A stretch of 64,000 nt of DNA from Trichormus variabilis 0441 (GCF_009856605.1 NZ_CP047242.1:5336501-5400500); one strand, 5' to 3'. Positions 29,401 to 36,508 are shown, numbered from the stretch's first letter. Notes: generated by a model from the letters alone, not told the origin. Numbers and translations are program-made.

Positions 29401-29761
29401 GAATGAAAAAGGAGGGAAAATCCTGGCTGATCTCTTACAAGGTGATGGCATAAATGAAAATTCCTCTGTCACAATTTGGGTTCTAGAAGATTATAAAGGA
29501 GAGTTAGGTTCTCAGCGAAAAGCTAATTTGGAGGCGGCACTTACTCAAATTCAACGTATGGGAGTTTCTACAACTGTGAAAGTTCAGCCTTGGTATGAAC
29601 GCTCTTATTTTCCTCATTCCCGCGAGATGGAAGTGCTGACAGCAAATGGTCAGCGATACAAAATTATGTTTGATAAAGGGATGGATTTCTTAGAGCTAAA
29701 AGCAACTGGTGTTTATTCAGTAACAGAATCGACATATGTTGTAATTAATAAGCAGGATTGA
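23480..29761 (+). CDS. Giant DEAD/DEAH-box helicase with DUF1998 (DruE-like)
   Basis: The protein has 2093 residues from the ATG that overlaps the preceding stop; an in-frame ATG 12 bp upstream is also possible. Helicase motifs: Q-like YEHQENAV, Walker A VVATGTGSGKTE near 113-124, LILYPMNALVNDQ, TNYSMLEHML, DEAH in LVVDEAHTYNG near 286, TSASLG, and in lobe two STTLEMGVDIG, then QQRAGRAGRR. Cys clusters (CINPQCPGG, CDDCNSP, CYQCGQ; CKNCNHF; CSVCGCKP) point to zinc ribbons. DUF1998/MZB follows near 1690-1745 (CSCDTSCYDCLRTYSNQ). About 350 extra residues end the chain. Length and order match DruE of Druantia anti-phage systems. DISARM DrmA/B and Dpd helicases share parts, but this single-chain size fits DruE best. 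Confidence 0.85.
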   Translation: MKNNSNYLDPIAAVEQPRQDFIRYLLTAYPLRDPHLRYGLKQQLEVPGTVWQHPYLEGSQPYRPANSVNALVSQGVLHPEMASLFTPNQRPLYEHQENAVKAVIQQKQNIVVATGTGSGKTECFLIPMLDMLLKEEANLAIAGVRALILYPMNALVNDQVKRLRKLLCSQETIKIRFGFYTSRTENDRHKAEEALAEELQAYESEELWELFTQKEKSSLNLSTRERLIDEAIAKIQKIQAISRQEIWEKPPHILVTNYSMLEHMLIRPVERNKVFATSASTFKMLVVDEAHTYNGSTGSEVSMLIERLKVAVEQEKPGKIRCIATSASLGDASVNNEILEFATKFFGESFNQVIRGDRVKAIERLGEPYLLSAELTHEEILAYLSILELPKIDDDLSIWFDRLSGFVPTEHLKAAETKAQGDVHQFLWYALKQHPIVHRLIEFLSRQPQPWEKITQSTEFWCVNLPFKSDGTIDDTETKFALAHLLQLGTLARENSESLPLLPVRIHLLFRSLEGMYACINPQCPGGVCDPNYEDKPRRYGRLYLNEKRTCDDCNSPVLELGSCYQCGQAYAFTQINGVSKLEPLPRSNQGLRENDKIYTLTSGLLDSITEEEEIGEEEQESSPTNTLIIRQRDGWIGLPTSVTFTNKSSEPNEFYLAWHRPRDKDAKDLSGCYLPRCAACGTRPIRAQAINRFVAYTDEPLEAMIDSLFDLLPESQEDQGSASKRKLLTFSDGRQDAAFFASDYQRTHTETVYRQIIWQAFQELNPDDDIVSINQLINKVKQQFLETSIPHPDRDSRKNYLSYYPDDEESLENYRDCQDSAEARAKELLLREFALPFNRRSTLEAYALFACHIELRDERLIELVAREFEISNAEAKIFLIVLTDIIRRTGIVSIDGASRYFPETGGVEGVRPEMVDIQGRSKNYLFLEKSPDEQKKFKDSPSFIPKWKQKTGEVSQVQNRLGWYYLQLFGDNLPNRDKFVALFKQLEQLRLLEKAKNGHQLNWTRLNIIKTQHDWYQCDRCQQIIHVPGLSDVQKSQTKLNIFGCPAFKCTGQLQPYYAEKIEQVRNEHYQQYIIKNRLPLPLRSQEHTAQLGVTELERRENRFRRGQINLLSCSTTLEMGVDIGELQAVVLRNFPPHVSNYQQRAGRAGRRTDGVAITLMYGQRRPHDRFYFEQPEQLIAGSNQIPKLDADNFQIQQRHIRAELLAEFLKTKERGAEKVTIAEFFSLPVHKFDSLDTPPPTAIVSELQEWLHSDDAHNLAQLWINKLKISYAATDILNQFVAAILVFQQAQLADWNDLVLLLKDIQDSITAETDRTKRKGIEKRRDGIEAELEKIGKRRLHDELVQASILPIYGFPIDVVRLLTGESDEFKSSQGKHRLERDRRLALGEYAPSQDIVVDDRVYQSVGILRPSDLEQKYYWVCKNCNHFESSISEQIIEQCSVCGCKPTPAAAGKMKLYKVPKAFTTDWSVTPKVTPYTKPQRQLTSQVFLAKSGEDQEQLESEFYKLTVNKGGILFLANQGSLGRGKGFSKEGFAICQYCGRDLSELVQKQREANNAKGGSKKASSKASSTAHKHPITAKDCSGTGYPHIHLGHEFRSDLLKIEFQKIANLKPLFGDVVHYGDGGTVASVTEQIYHDTDGMAFWRSLTYALIAAAAQVIDVPRSELDGLFTPLPNQLAQIIIYDNVPGGAGYSKRIADHFFQVLEKALEITASCSCDTSCYDCLRTYSNQPFHAELNRKIVANFLTDLVVKPDPELQAFAPNANRVKLSQMATRVPAICRMAGKESMIYLPSLIDTFNLNNGSPLPWLKLLKDAVYSMQRSNIALELILNQLPEPNTAASDATRRNLQLLQKHLQQWVDQELLKLYQTSVNDVPILCLSTQQQNRIALQLHQQEWFETRSGEGVDTVFQRLQNLRSQARPVEAIELEDPNTTVIFPDRTWSNLTITQLRQRLGIDRVFSGGGVKIVYRDRYLNEKGGKILADLLQGDGINENSSVTIWVLEDYKGELGSQRKANLEAALTQIQRMGVSTTVKVQPWYERSYFPHSREMEVLTANGQRYKIMFDKGMDFLELKATGVYSVTESTYVVINKQD

Positions 29762-29778
29762 TATAAAATCAGCCTAGA

Positions 29779-30873
29779 TTATGAAACTAAATTGTTGTCT
29801 TTGTCAGATTCTTTTTCCTTTAATTCATGAAATATCTTCAAAAGTTTTCGATATAGAGGGTCGTCTTTTCCTCTAACACTGCCTATAAATTCTATCTTTC
29901 CTCTTAGTGAATCTAAAAAAGAGGGTTTTTCATCACTAGGTAATAGAGTTTTCTTTGCATACTTAGAGATGTAAATCTTGTTGGCTTCTTCTAAACCATA
30001 TTTTTCCCAGGCATGAAGAGTTCCATAAAGATTACGAATATATTTGCGATTAACATTAACACCTTTATTAACAACTAAGCCTGTAACTTCTTGTCTTTGT
30101 GTTCTATAAGCCAATCTTACTTTTGCTTCGTTTATTTTAAATCCATTATTCTCTATAATTGACCTTAAATCATCACCTAGTATAACTTTAGAAAATCCCT
30201 TGCTATATGACGAAACTAATCCAACAGGTAAATCTTCTCTATTAATTGAAAATGTTATATCATCAGCATATCGCGTATAAAAAATACCATTCTCTTTGGC
30301 AAACTTTTGAAGCTCTTTGTCCATTCTTGCACAAACTAAATTTGAAATAATTGGCGATGTTGGCGCTCCTTGGGGCAATTTGTTTTGAAAGCAGCAAATC
30401 TGAGCTAGAATAGTTGCAACTTCTTCATTTAACTGGTATGGTTTTGCAATAAAGAGTCCTCTTACTCTACCAAAATTTATTACATCAAAAAAATCCTTAA
30501 TATCTATATTTAGAACAAATTTTTTCTTTGTATGAACTTTAGCATTGGTAACTATACTACGGTTAGCTGCAAACCCATGAACACAAGGTTTTGGGCTATA
30601 GACTGAATATAGTATTTGACTTAGTTTCCTTTGAAGGATTTCCAGAGAATTATTTGGAGAGTGAATAGTTCTATAACCACCAGACTTCTTTTCTAAATTA
30701 AAAGTTTGATATTTTGAATTTTCAGAAGTTCTATAAATATAATAAATTAAATAATTATATGGAACTTGTAGAATTTGAGCAACATCCCTTGCTGATTTTA
30801 ATTCGCTGAATTTTTTGCTAAGGTCTTCACAACTTTCATATAAAAGAGGCGAAAGAGAAATTTTGTTACTCAC
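29779..30873 (-). CDS. Retron reverse transcriptase
   Basis: This protein of 364 residues (GTG start) makes a branched DNA-RNA hybrid from a cognate ncRNA. RT motifs: RTIHSPNN, FVLNIDIKDFF with Asp124, LPQGAPTSPIISNL, catalytic YADD at 202-205, GFKINEAKVR. Retron hallmarks are present: NAxxH as NAKVH (110-114) and VTG at 263-265. No maturase, endonuclease or CRISPR-linked domain is attached, and there is no group II intron RNA. A structured segment fitting msr-msd lies just upstream (30900-31028), and an AlbA_2-TPR gene lies upstream of that on the same strand, completing the usual effector/ncRNA/RT triple. It converges with the helicase gene, 17 bp between stops. Confidence 0.93.
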   Translation of the reverse strand: MSNKISLSPLLYESCEDLSKKFSELKSARDVAQILQVPYNYLIYYIYRTSENSKYQTFNLEKKSGGYRTIHSPNNSLEILQRKLSQILYSVYSPKPCVHGFAANRSIVTNAKVHTKKKFVLNIDIKDFFDVINFGRVRGLFIAKPYQLNEEVATILAQICCFQNKLPQGAPTSPIISNLVCARMDKELQKFAKENGIFYTRYADDITFSINREDLPVGLVSSYSKGFSKVILGDDLRSIIENNGFKINEAKVRLAYRTQRQEVTGLVVNKGVNVNRKYIRNLYGTLHAWEKYGLEEANKIYISKYAKKTLLPSDEKPSFLDSLRGKIEFIGSVRGKDDPLYRKLLKIFHELKEKESDKDNNLVS

Positions 30874-30899
30874 AACTACTCAATATCTTTATAAAAAAA

Positions 30900-31028
30900 C
30901 CTACTAATGGCATTCCTGCTTACTGCATTACAGCAGCACTAACAGATTTTTTCACTGGTTAGCGTAAGGTTTGGATGATAATACACCGTTGCTGTATCGC
31001 CAACGGACATCAATGCTCATTAAGTAGG
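30900..31028 (-). ncRNA. Candidate retron msr-msd RNA
   Basis: Read on the minus strand, the segment opens with CCTACTTAATGAGCATT (31028-31012) and closes with AATGCCATTAGTAGG (30914-30900). These pair with two bulged bases, exactly like the a1/a2 repeats of retrons. Inside are a 6-bp hairpin CCGTTG/CAACGG with a 9-base loop (31006-30986) and a long hairpin CTTAC...GTAAG (30968-30919) enclosing GCTAACCAG/CTGTTAGTGC (30965-30936). A run of seven T follows a2, 27 bp before the RT start. The G at 31011, right after a1, is one candidate priming guanosine. Boundaries are read by eye; the true transcript may differ by some bases. Confidence 0.72.
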
Positions 31029-31103
31029 CTATGTGCGGCAATTCTAACATAAAAAAATCAGTACGCCAAATATTTTAACAGAATATATTTCATGTTTGTG
31101 AGC

Positions 31104-32168
31104 TTATATTCTGATACCGCCTTCAAACATCTTATGATAAGTTATTCTTTTTTCATATTTTGCTGCTCTATAATGAGGAGACTTTGCCAGAGCTAAATTA
31201 AAAACTTTGATAGATTCCTTATATTTACCTAATTTTCTTAATGCAATCCCAATTTGGGTAATGATAGTATAGTCTTCTGGATTCAATTTCAATGCAGTTT
31301 CATAAGTTTGAAAAGCTTCCTTAACCTTATCTGAGCTATCTGAGCCTAACAGTATTTCTCCTTTTGTTTTTAATATGCTCAGATTATCTCCGTCTACCTT
31401 AAGAGCATCTTCAAGGATATCTAATGCACCCTCTAAATCACCTATACTTTTGTGTGCAGAGGCATAATCAACCCTTGTTCTAGAATTGTTAGGGTTAAGA
31501 TTGATTAGCCTTTTATAACTTTCATCCATTTTCTCAATATCACCCATCAGTTTTGCTATGTTGGCTTTTTCCTTGAGAAGAGAACGATTATCTGGATTTT
31601 GTAAAAGTTTATCGTCGATATTGTCTAACTCTTGCTTTAAATACTTTTGTTTACGCTTTTGAATTTCTTGTGCTATTTCTGTGGTATTCAGCTTAATGCA
31701 GTCTGTTCCTGTTTTAAGATAAGTACTACCTCCTGTTGTTTTGTATAGAAAATACTCACGGCTTGATGTTCTATAAAATTGGCTTTCATCTACTCCTAAA
31801 ACACTTATATTTACAACAAACAAATCTTCAATGTCTTTTTGTTCTTCGTTAAGAACATTGTAGAATGCAATATCATAAAGCGATGGAGAAACTATTGGGT
31901 CTGTATTTCTGAGTTTATTGGGGATGATTTTTTGAATTTCATCTCGCTCGCTCCTGCTAAGTTTAACACCTAAAATTTTTCCAGCATCATCTATACCTAT
32001 ATATAGTTGACCTTCTACTAGCGCGTTAAGAAATCCAGTTATATATTCCTCTGCATGATTTACAATTTTTTTAACAGGATGTTGTGATGCTATACTCTTA
32101 AATTCAATATCTTTACTCTCCTCTCGATGGTAAGTTGAATTGATTATAAATGGTGGCTGATTTTGCAT
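31104..32168 (-). CDS. AlbA_2 (Schlafen-like) protein with TPR repeats, putative retron effector
   Basis: The protein has 354 residues. Residues 15-175 match the AlbA_2/Schlafen-core DNA-binding fold: EESKDIEFKS, then ITGFLNALVEGQLYIGIDD and GKILGVKLS (the family's FANxxGGxLxIGVxDxGxIxG with ALVEGQ in place of the GG), and a later FYRTSSREYFLYKTTGGSTY. Residues 190-350 are TPR-like helical pairs (SYKRLINLNPNNSRTRVDYA; AFQTYETALKLNPEDYTI; KVFNLALAKSPHYRAAKYEK). AlbA_2/Schlafen proteins can be RNases, often of tRNA. The gene is on the RT strand, 230 bp upstream, with the candidate msr-msd in that gap. I recall no described retron type with this partner. Confidence 0.82.
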   Translation of the reverse strand: MQNQPPFIINSTYHREESKDIEFKSIASQHPVKKIVNHAEEYITGFLNALVEGQLYIGIDDAGKILGVKLSRSERDEIQKIIPNKLRNTDPIVSPSLYDIAFYNVLNEEQKDIEDLFVVNISVLGVDESQFYRTSSREYFLYKTTGGSTYLKTGTDCIKLNTTEIAQEIQKRKQKYLKQELDNIDDKLLQNPDNRSLLKEKANIAKLMGDIEKMDESYKRLINLNPNNSRTRVDYASAHKSIGDLEGALDILEDALKVDGDNLSILKTKGEILLGSDSSDKVKEAFQTYETALKLNPEDYTIITQIGIALRKLGKYKESIKVFNLALAKSPHYRAAKYEKRITYHKMFEGGIRI

Positions 32169-32802
32169 AGATGATAATGTAATTTCAATAACAATAAATA
32201 TTTTATACTTTAACTTTTAATAAGTAAATTTTTCAAAATAAATATAATTTTAGACAGTAGGTGTACAAGCAGCAGAAATTACGCGAGTATGTTTCAGCTT
32301 GAAATCTCCCTGCTTGACTTTGATTTGCTAGTTGCCCAAAATCAACCTTCAGTAGCGATGACATTCCGCTCACCATAGGTGAGGTGATCCGCCCAAGCAC
32401 ATGGGTAGTTGATTGGCAGTTCATTAGAGAAGGATCTTAATCTTGTTCAGTCTCTGTGCGATCGCCACACTATAAGCATAGTTAGATTCAGTCTGGACAC
32501 TAGACACGGATCATTGATGACTGTAATAGCTAGAAATAAGCCAGTTCAGTCACTATAAGCATTAGATGGGTTTATTTGCTCAAGATGATAATTTTTTTGA
32601 GCGATTAGGCTGTCAGCCTATAGAAAGAATTTAAGTATTTGGGTAGAAGGTAAGGGTAATCTAGAGTAGAACGAAGACTATGCTATGCTCCTTTAACTTG
32701 TGCTTAACTGTGTAGCTTGCTGTACTTGTTCAAGGGATAACTACAAAAGGAGTAAGAATTTGATATTGTCTGAGGAGCAGCCACAGTGATGAGGTTGGGC
32801 GA
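32169..32802. other. Intergenic region between retron and TIGR04255 operon
   Basis: There are 634 bases separating two divergent operons. Visible: a 12-bp direct repeat CACTATAAGCAT at 32468-32479 and 32551-32562, and a minus-strand coding-like scrap at 32342-32422 reading LPINYPCAWADHLTYGE, without a start, probably a gene remnant. The rest probably holds both promoters. No RNA gene is recognised. Confidence 0.45.
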
Positions 32803-33564
32803 ATGTCAATAGCTAAATTCAGTAAGTCACCACTGACAGAAGTTGTCTTGGGCGTTGAATTCAACGATCCAGGGTTCTCTTCTGTGCATTTCGGACTGTA
32901 CTGGCAGAGTATTCAAGACCGATTTCCTTCTCCGCCACTTGACAGACCGCCAATAGGAGACATTGAACTTCTTCCTATGATGCCCAAACTCCGTCGAGTT
33001 TGGTTTGAGTCACTTGACAGAAAAGAACTCATACAGTTGCAGTCAAACCGATTTCATTACAACTGGCGTCGTCAAGGTGAAGCAGATGAATATCCTCATT
33101 TTAAAGAAATATATCCAAAATTTCAAAGTGAATGGCAGCACTTTCAGAATTGGTGGTTAAGCACTGAGAAAACATTTTTACAACCGATTCGTTATGAACT
33201 TACTTATCTTAATCAGATTGATCAAAATTTTGGTTGGAAAGAGCCAGGAGATAACAATAAAATTTTCAACTTCATGAGCAAAGAATGGGAAATTACTCTG
33301 AAACAACCTCGATTGTTTAATGCTGAATTTGAATTTGAACTTCCTGATAATTTAGGGAATTTGTTAGTTCGTATTAACCAAATAATTAGGTTGGAAGATA
33401 ATAATTCTATGCTACTTTTAGAATTAACAAGTCGTAGCTACGATACAAAAGTAAGTTATGAAGAATGGTTTCACTCTGCCCATAAATACACAGTTAATAC
33501 ATTTATAGAACTATTACAAAAAGATGTTAAAAAAGAATGGGGTCTAAAATGGTTGGGACAGTAG
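32803..33564 (+). CDS. TIGR04255 family protein
   Basis: The protein has 253 residues. The opening SKSPLTEVVLGVEFNDP, the middle IRYELTYLNQID and the late LLLELTSRS followed by a helix starting FHSAHKYTVNTFIELL are the layout of TIGR04255, a sporadically distributed family of unknown function seen in mobile and defence neighbourhoods. It is first of three plus-strand genes and its end overlaps the next gene by about 16 bases, so they are co-translated. No catalytic residues are evident. Confidence 0.75.
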   Translation: MSIAKFSKSPLTEVVLGVEFNDPGFSSVHFGLYWQSIQDRFPSPPLDRPPIGDIELLPMMPKLRRVWFESLDRKELIQLQSNRFHYNWRRQGEADEYPHFKEIYPKFQSEWQHFQNWWLSTEKTFLQPIRYELTYLNQIDQNFGWKEPGDNNKIFNFMSKEWEITLKQPRLFNAEFEFELPDNLGNLLVRINQIIRLEDNNSMLLLELTSRSYDTKVSYEEWFHSAHKYTVNTFIELLQKDVKKEWGLKWLGQ

Positions 33565-34205
33565 GTCAAACAATCTCTACAGCGAATAATACGAATAAAT
33601 TAGAAAATTTGGGAAACAGACAAATTAACGCAAGTTATGTTAATCATAAATACGGCGATCCGGATTTTCTAATAAGAGAATACTTTTTGTCCTCTTCTGA
33701 GCGACGGAATAAGTTGAGAGGGTTTATTTTTACAAGATTGTCTTCTGCCAAAGCAATTATAGAAGTTTTGAAATGGGGCATTAGTGGCAAAGCAAGGGAT
33801 GCTTATGATGGTGCTGTAGATTTATTGGCAGAAATCAATGAAATCAATATATTAAAAGAGGCTAGTCAGTATTTAGAAGCTCTAAGCCAATTGATGATTA
33901 ACTCAGTGGAAAACAGGAATATTCTAATGTTAGATCCCTTATGGGAAATACTGATAAAAGGAACCGCTTGTGCCTATCGTATCCCTGCTGAAGAAAGATT
34001 TGAATTACTCCTAACTTTCAATTTAATAGCACTAATTAATCAACGGAGAATCTTAAAAGCAACTTTTATTGATGCGTTATTGCTGCTTGCGGATGAAATA
34101 GATACTCAGCGTATAAAAAATGCGATCGCACGCTTTGCATCTGGTTATGAAACTGACCAATACATCCGTAACTATGCTGAAGAAGCTATTCAAGAGCTTT
34201 CATAA
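33549..34205 (+). CDS. Helical protein coupled to the TIGR04255 gene
   Basis: The protein has 218 residues from ATG 33549, which has GGGG eight bases upstream; an in-frame ATG at 33537 also exists. The first 30 residues are Asn/Thr-rich and probably flexible; the rest is predicted all-helical (AKAIIEVLKWGISGKARDAY; FELLLTFNLIALINQRR; HEAT-like feel). No known family is recognised. Overlap with the preceding gene and an 18-bp gap to the next point to one complex. Confidence 0.65.
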   Translation: MVGTVGQTISTANNTNKLENLGNRQINASYVNHKYGDPDFLIREYFLSSSERRNKLRGFIFTRLSSAKAIIEVLKWGISGKARDAYDGAVDLLAEINEINILKEASQYLEALSQLMINSVENRNILMLDPLWEILIKGTACAYRIPAEERFELLLTFNLIALINQRRILKATFIDALLLLADEIDTQRIKNAIARFASGYETDQYIRNYAEEAIQELS

Positions 34206-34223
34206 ACGGCCATTACTTGACTT

Positions 34224-34775
34224 ATGCTGCCTACTCTATCAGAGTTTGGGATAGAACCCCCTGTTTATATTCGTAAAATAGATAGCCGTGCTAGTTGGAA
34301 TCCGCAAGAAGGGGATGCCAACTTAGCTGAACGTGCTAGATTAGCAGCAGCAAAGCTCTTTAAAGAACCAGACAATATATATAGTCTTTGGCTGGTTAAC
34401 ACAGAGCAAGAATTCTATAGTGTAGTTGCATCATTGAGTGCAAATAGAAGTCCTAAAAATCAAAATCTTGATTTTATTGCGATTAAAGAAACAGAATTAA
34501 AAGAAGTTGGTATAAATTTTCAACCAGTACCAGAAGGCGGTTGCTTGTATGTGCAATCGTTACATTTTAATGCACAAATTGATAAGGAGACAGCCGAAAA
34601 GCTTTGTTACAGTTTGATGAGCCAAGGTAGAGAAGCACAACGCTGTAAAAAAGTTCAAACCACTGAGATTCTTGAGCATCAACAAAAATTTGGATGTAGA
34701 GCAACGACAGCCCAGCTACGTCATGTGAGTGTGAGCAATGGGAACTACCTGCTAGTTTATCTCAAACTTGACTAG
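34224..34775 (+). CDS. Third protein of the TIGR04255 operon, unknown
   Basis: This protein of 183 residues is mixed alpha/beta with no membrane segment. It holds Trp/Pro-rich words (SWNPQEGDANLAERARLAAA; YSLWLVNTEQEFYSVVASL) and a Cys/Arg-containing C-terminal part (REAQRCKKVQTTEILEHQQK). I recognise no family. It starts 18 bp behind the preceding gene and closes the operon; a 270-bp gap without features follows. Confidence 0.65.
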   Translation: MLPTLSEFGIEPPVYIRKIDSRASWNPQEGDANLAERARLAAAKLFKEPDNIYSLWLVNTEQEFYSVVASLSANRSPKNQNLDFIAIKETELKEVGINFQPVPEGGCLYVQSLHFNAQIDKETAEKLCYSLMSQGREAQRCKKVQTTEILEHQQKFGCRATTAQLRHVSVSNGNYLLVYLKLD

Positions 34776-35045
34776 GAGCGATCGCCTGCTTTCCTGTTGG
34801 TCAAATATTTTGTTTATCTTAAGTATGAGAATAAAGGAACTGCAAGAGGTCTAATATCTAATTAGTTCTAGAAAACCTATTTAGCCTTTTATAGTCAAGG
34901 CTCTCGCCCTATACAATACCTTCTGAAATCACCAAATATTTGATTTTAAAAAGTTATTCCAGTCATGTCAGTCTTAACTAAAAGTAAGTAAATCTCACCT
35001 TTTAGAAGATGGTATTAGTTGTTAATCAAGTTAAATATACTCGTA

Positions 35046-35432
35046 TTAACCATCCCAAACAAACTGTTTCCAGTTGACAGGGATTAAACCTTTCTTGACC
35101 AGCTTATTTCTCATACCATCATGCTTGCGGTCAAGCCGAAGCGCATGGCAGACGGGGCAAAGAGTTCTCAAGTTGGACGCATGGTTACTGCCACCAGATG
35201 ACAAAGGGCGAATGTGGTCGATATGGGCAGTTTTTAAACTGACTGTTCTTTGACATAATCCATTGACTTTTGGTGGTCGGTTATCTGGGCTTTGACACAA
35301 TCCCTCGTCTCTGCTGTAGATAGAATGCCGAGTGATTTTCCATTGTTCAAGGGGTTGACGCTTCCATTGGTAAACAGGCAGGTTTGGATGTTGGCGTTTT
35401 TGTTTGACTTGTTTGTAAAGTTCAACAGACAT
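35046..35432 (-). CDS. HNH endonuclease
   Basis: This protein of 128 residues carries the ββα-metal motif: THE sequence TAHIDHIRPLSSGGSNHASN supplies the first His pair and Asn, and TLCPVCHALRLDRKH the C-terminal CxxCH zinc/metal end. Extra Cys pairs (GLCQSP, GLCQRT) may bind zinc. Such nucleases nick or cut DNA in phage packaging, homing or restriction. It is last in a minus-strand cluster and has a repeat-rich 94-bp leader. Confidence 0.85.
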   Translation of the reverse strand: MSVELYKQVKQKRQHPNLPVYQWKRQPLEQWKITRHSIYSRDEGLCQSPDNRPPKVNGLCQRTVSLKTAHIDHIRPLSSGGSNHASNLRTLCPVCHALRLDRKHDGMRNKLVKKGLIPVNWKQFVWDG

Positions 35433-35526
35433 GACTTAACCAAACTCGACTTGACACAACATGACGTGACGAAACGGAAGGTGACGGGACTCGCCTTAAG
35501 GAGACCTGACGAAACGAGACGGATAT
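35433..35526. repeat. GAC-rich tract upstream of the HNH gene
   Basis: This short stretch holds many spaced GAC words on the plus strand (CATGAC, CTCGAC, TTGAC, CATGACGTGACGAAACG, GGTGACGGGAC, CCTGACGAAACGAGAC); TGACGAAACG occurs twice. The segment has a composition unlike its AT-rich surroundings and encodes nothing convincing. Confidence 0.45.
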
Positions 35527-36168
35527 TTAAAGAATGCTAAATTCTTTTAGCTCAAATCTTCCGTAACCAATGCTTTGTCTACCATCGCCAACACCAACTA
35601 AAGTTCCAGCGTTGATAATTGCTGTCTCCAATGACTTTCGATCAACAACAACCGAATCCCAAAGAATAGTAAATGAACATTGCCATCCAGGTTTCACAGC
35701 CACCCGGTAACGAATATTCCTCGCTTTAGTCGATGGGTTACGCACACCAATCACTTCGACATAGCTATCGGGTAGTTTTTCATTTTTGATAGTCCCCGCC
35801 TCAATTACTTGAGGTGGATCTGGTAATTGAATTGCCCCATCGCTATTACAGATATAAATCTGATCATCCATGACTTGTAAAGTGCTGGCAATATCTGCAA
35901 GTAAGTTACCTTTGCCCCGTTTGACAGTTTTACCGCCATACTTAATGCAGCCGAAAAAGTACGTTGGCAACAGAAATAATTGGCGTTCCTCATCCATGAG
36001 AACAGTTTTTTTCCACTCATTGGGACTATTACCAGCTACACCATCTTTTTCAGTTGCTTGTAGCGGTAAAGCATCAACTCCAAAATGATGTATGGCAAGA
36101 GTTCTAGTTCCCACAATTGAGACTTTTGCTTGCAGAATGTGAGGCATATTGAGGCATTCGTTGTGCAT
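35527..36168 (-). CDS. Unknown protein with glycine-rich C-terminal loop
   Basis: The protein has 213 residues (an internal Met at 36147 is an equally good start; no strong ribosome site is seen for either). It is beta-rich. The C-terminal words GTLVGVGDGRQSIGYGRFEL form a glycine-rich loop as in a family of phage and plasmid proteins of unknown role and, superficially, in RAMP folds. No Cas gene or CRISPR repeat is near, so I do not call it Cas. It lies upstream of the HNH gene on the same strand. Confidence 0.6.
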   Translation of the reverse strand: MHNECLNMPHILQAKVSIVGTRTLAIHHFGVDALPLQATEKDGVAGNSPNEWKKTVLMDEERQLFLLPTYFFGCIKYGGKTVKRGKGNLLADIASTLQVMDDQIYICNSDGAIQLPDPPQVIEAGTIKNEKLPDSYVEVIGVRNPSTKARNIRYRVAVKPGWQCSFTILWDSVVVDRKSLETAIINAGTLVGVGDGRQSIGYGRFELKEFSIL

Positions 36169-36508
36169 TTTTGAGCATTAATTCGCAGGATTGCTTAGGT
36201 TAAAAGCTTTTTACTGCAAATTTTCTTGAATAGCTGTGAGAAATTAATCTTGAGTAGTGATGGCATTAAGTGCCGACTGTCGGTAATTAGCAAAGCAGAG
36301 TACAGAAGCGATCGCCCAACCTCACAGCAAATTGAGTAATATTGATCCACAGTTGCCAAACCTTTTTTCTTAGCGATATCGGACATCGGCAAGATTTTCG
36401 CTGCTGAGTTGTGTGATCGGCTACGCTGGTGGAACGAAATCAGCGATCGCACCCTAACTAACGATATATTTGGATCATTCGGATCGTTAGATATTGATAC
36501 CGTTAACT

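Noticed and set aside
29779..30873. Group II intron or diversity-generating RT
   Set aside because: No maturase or endonuclease domain, no intron RNA ends, no template/variable repeat; NAxxH and VTG motifs indicate a retron.
32233..32424. Minus-strand frame of 63 codons before the TIGR04255 operon
   Set aside because: Low complexity and no start context; a scrap in another frame looks more protein-like but is too short to call.
35527..36168. Cas RAMP (Cas5/6/7-like) protein
   Set aside because: Only a glycine-rich loop resembles RAMP proteins; there are no other cas genes and no CRISPR repeats nearby.
36195..36452. Minus-strand frame of 85 codons
   Set aside because: No ribosome site, no family-like words and an improbable composition; treated as non-coding.
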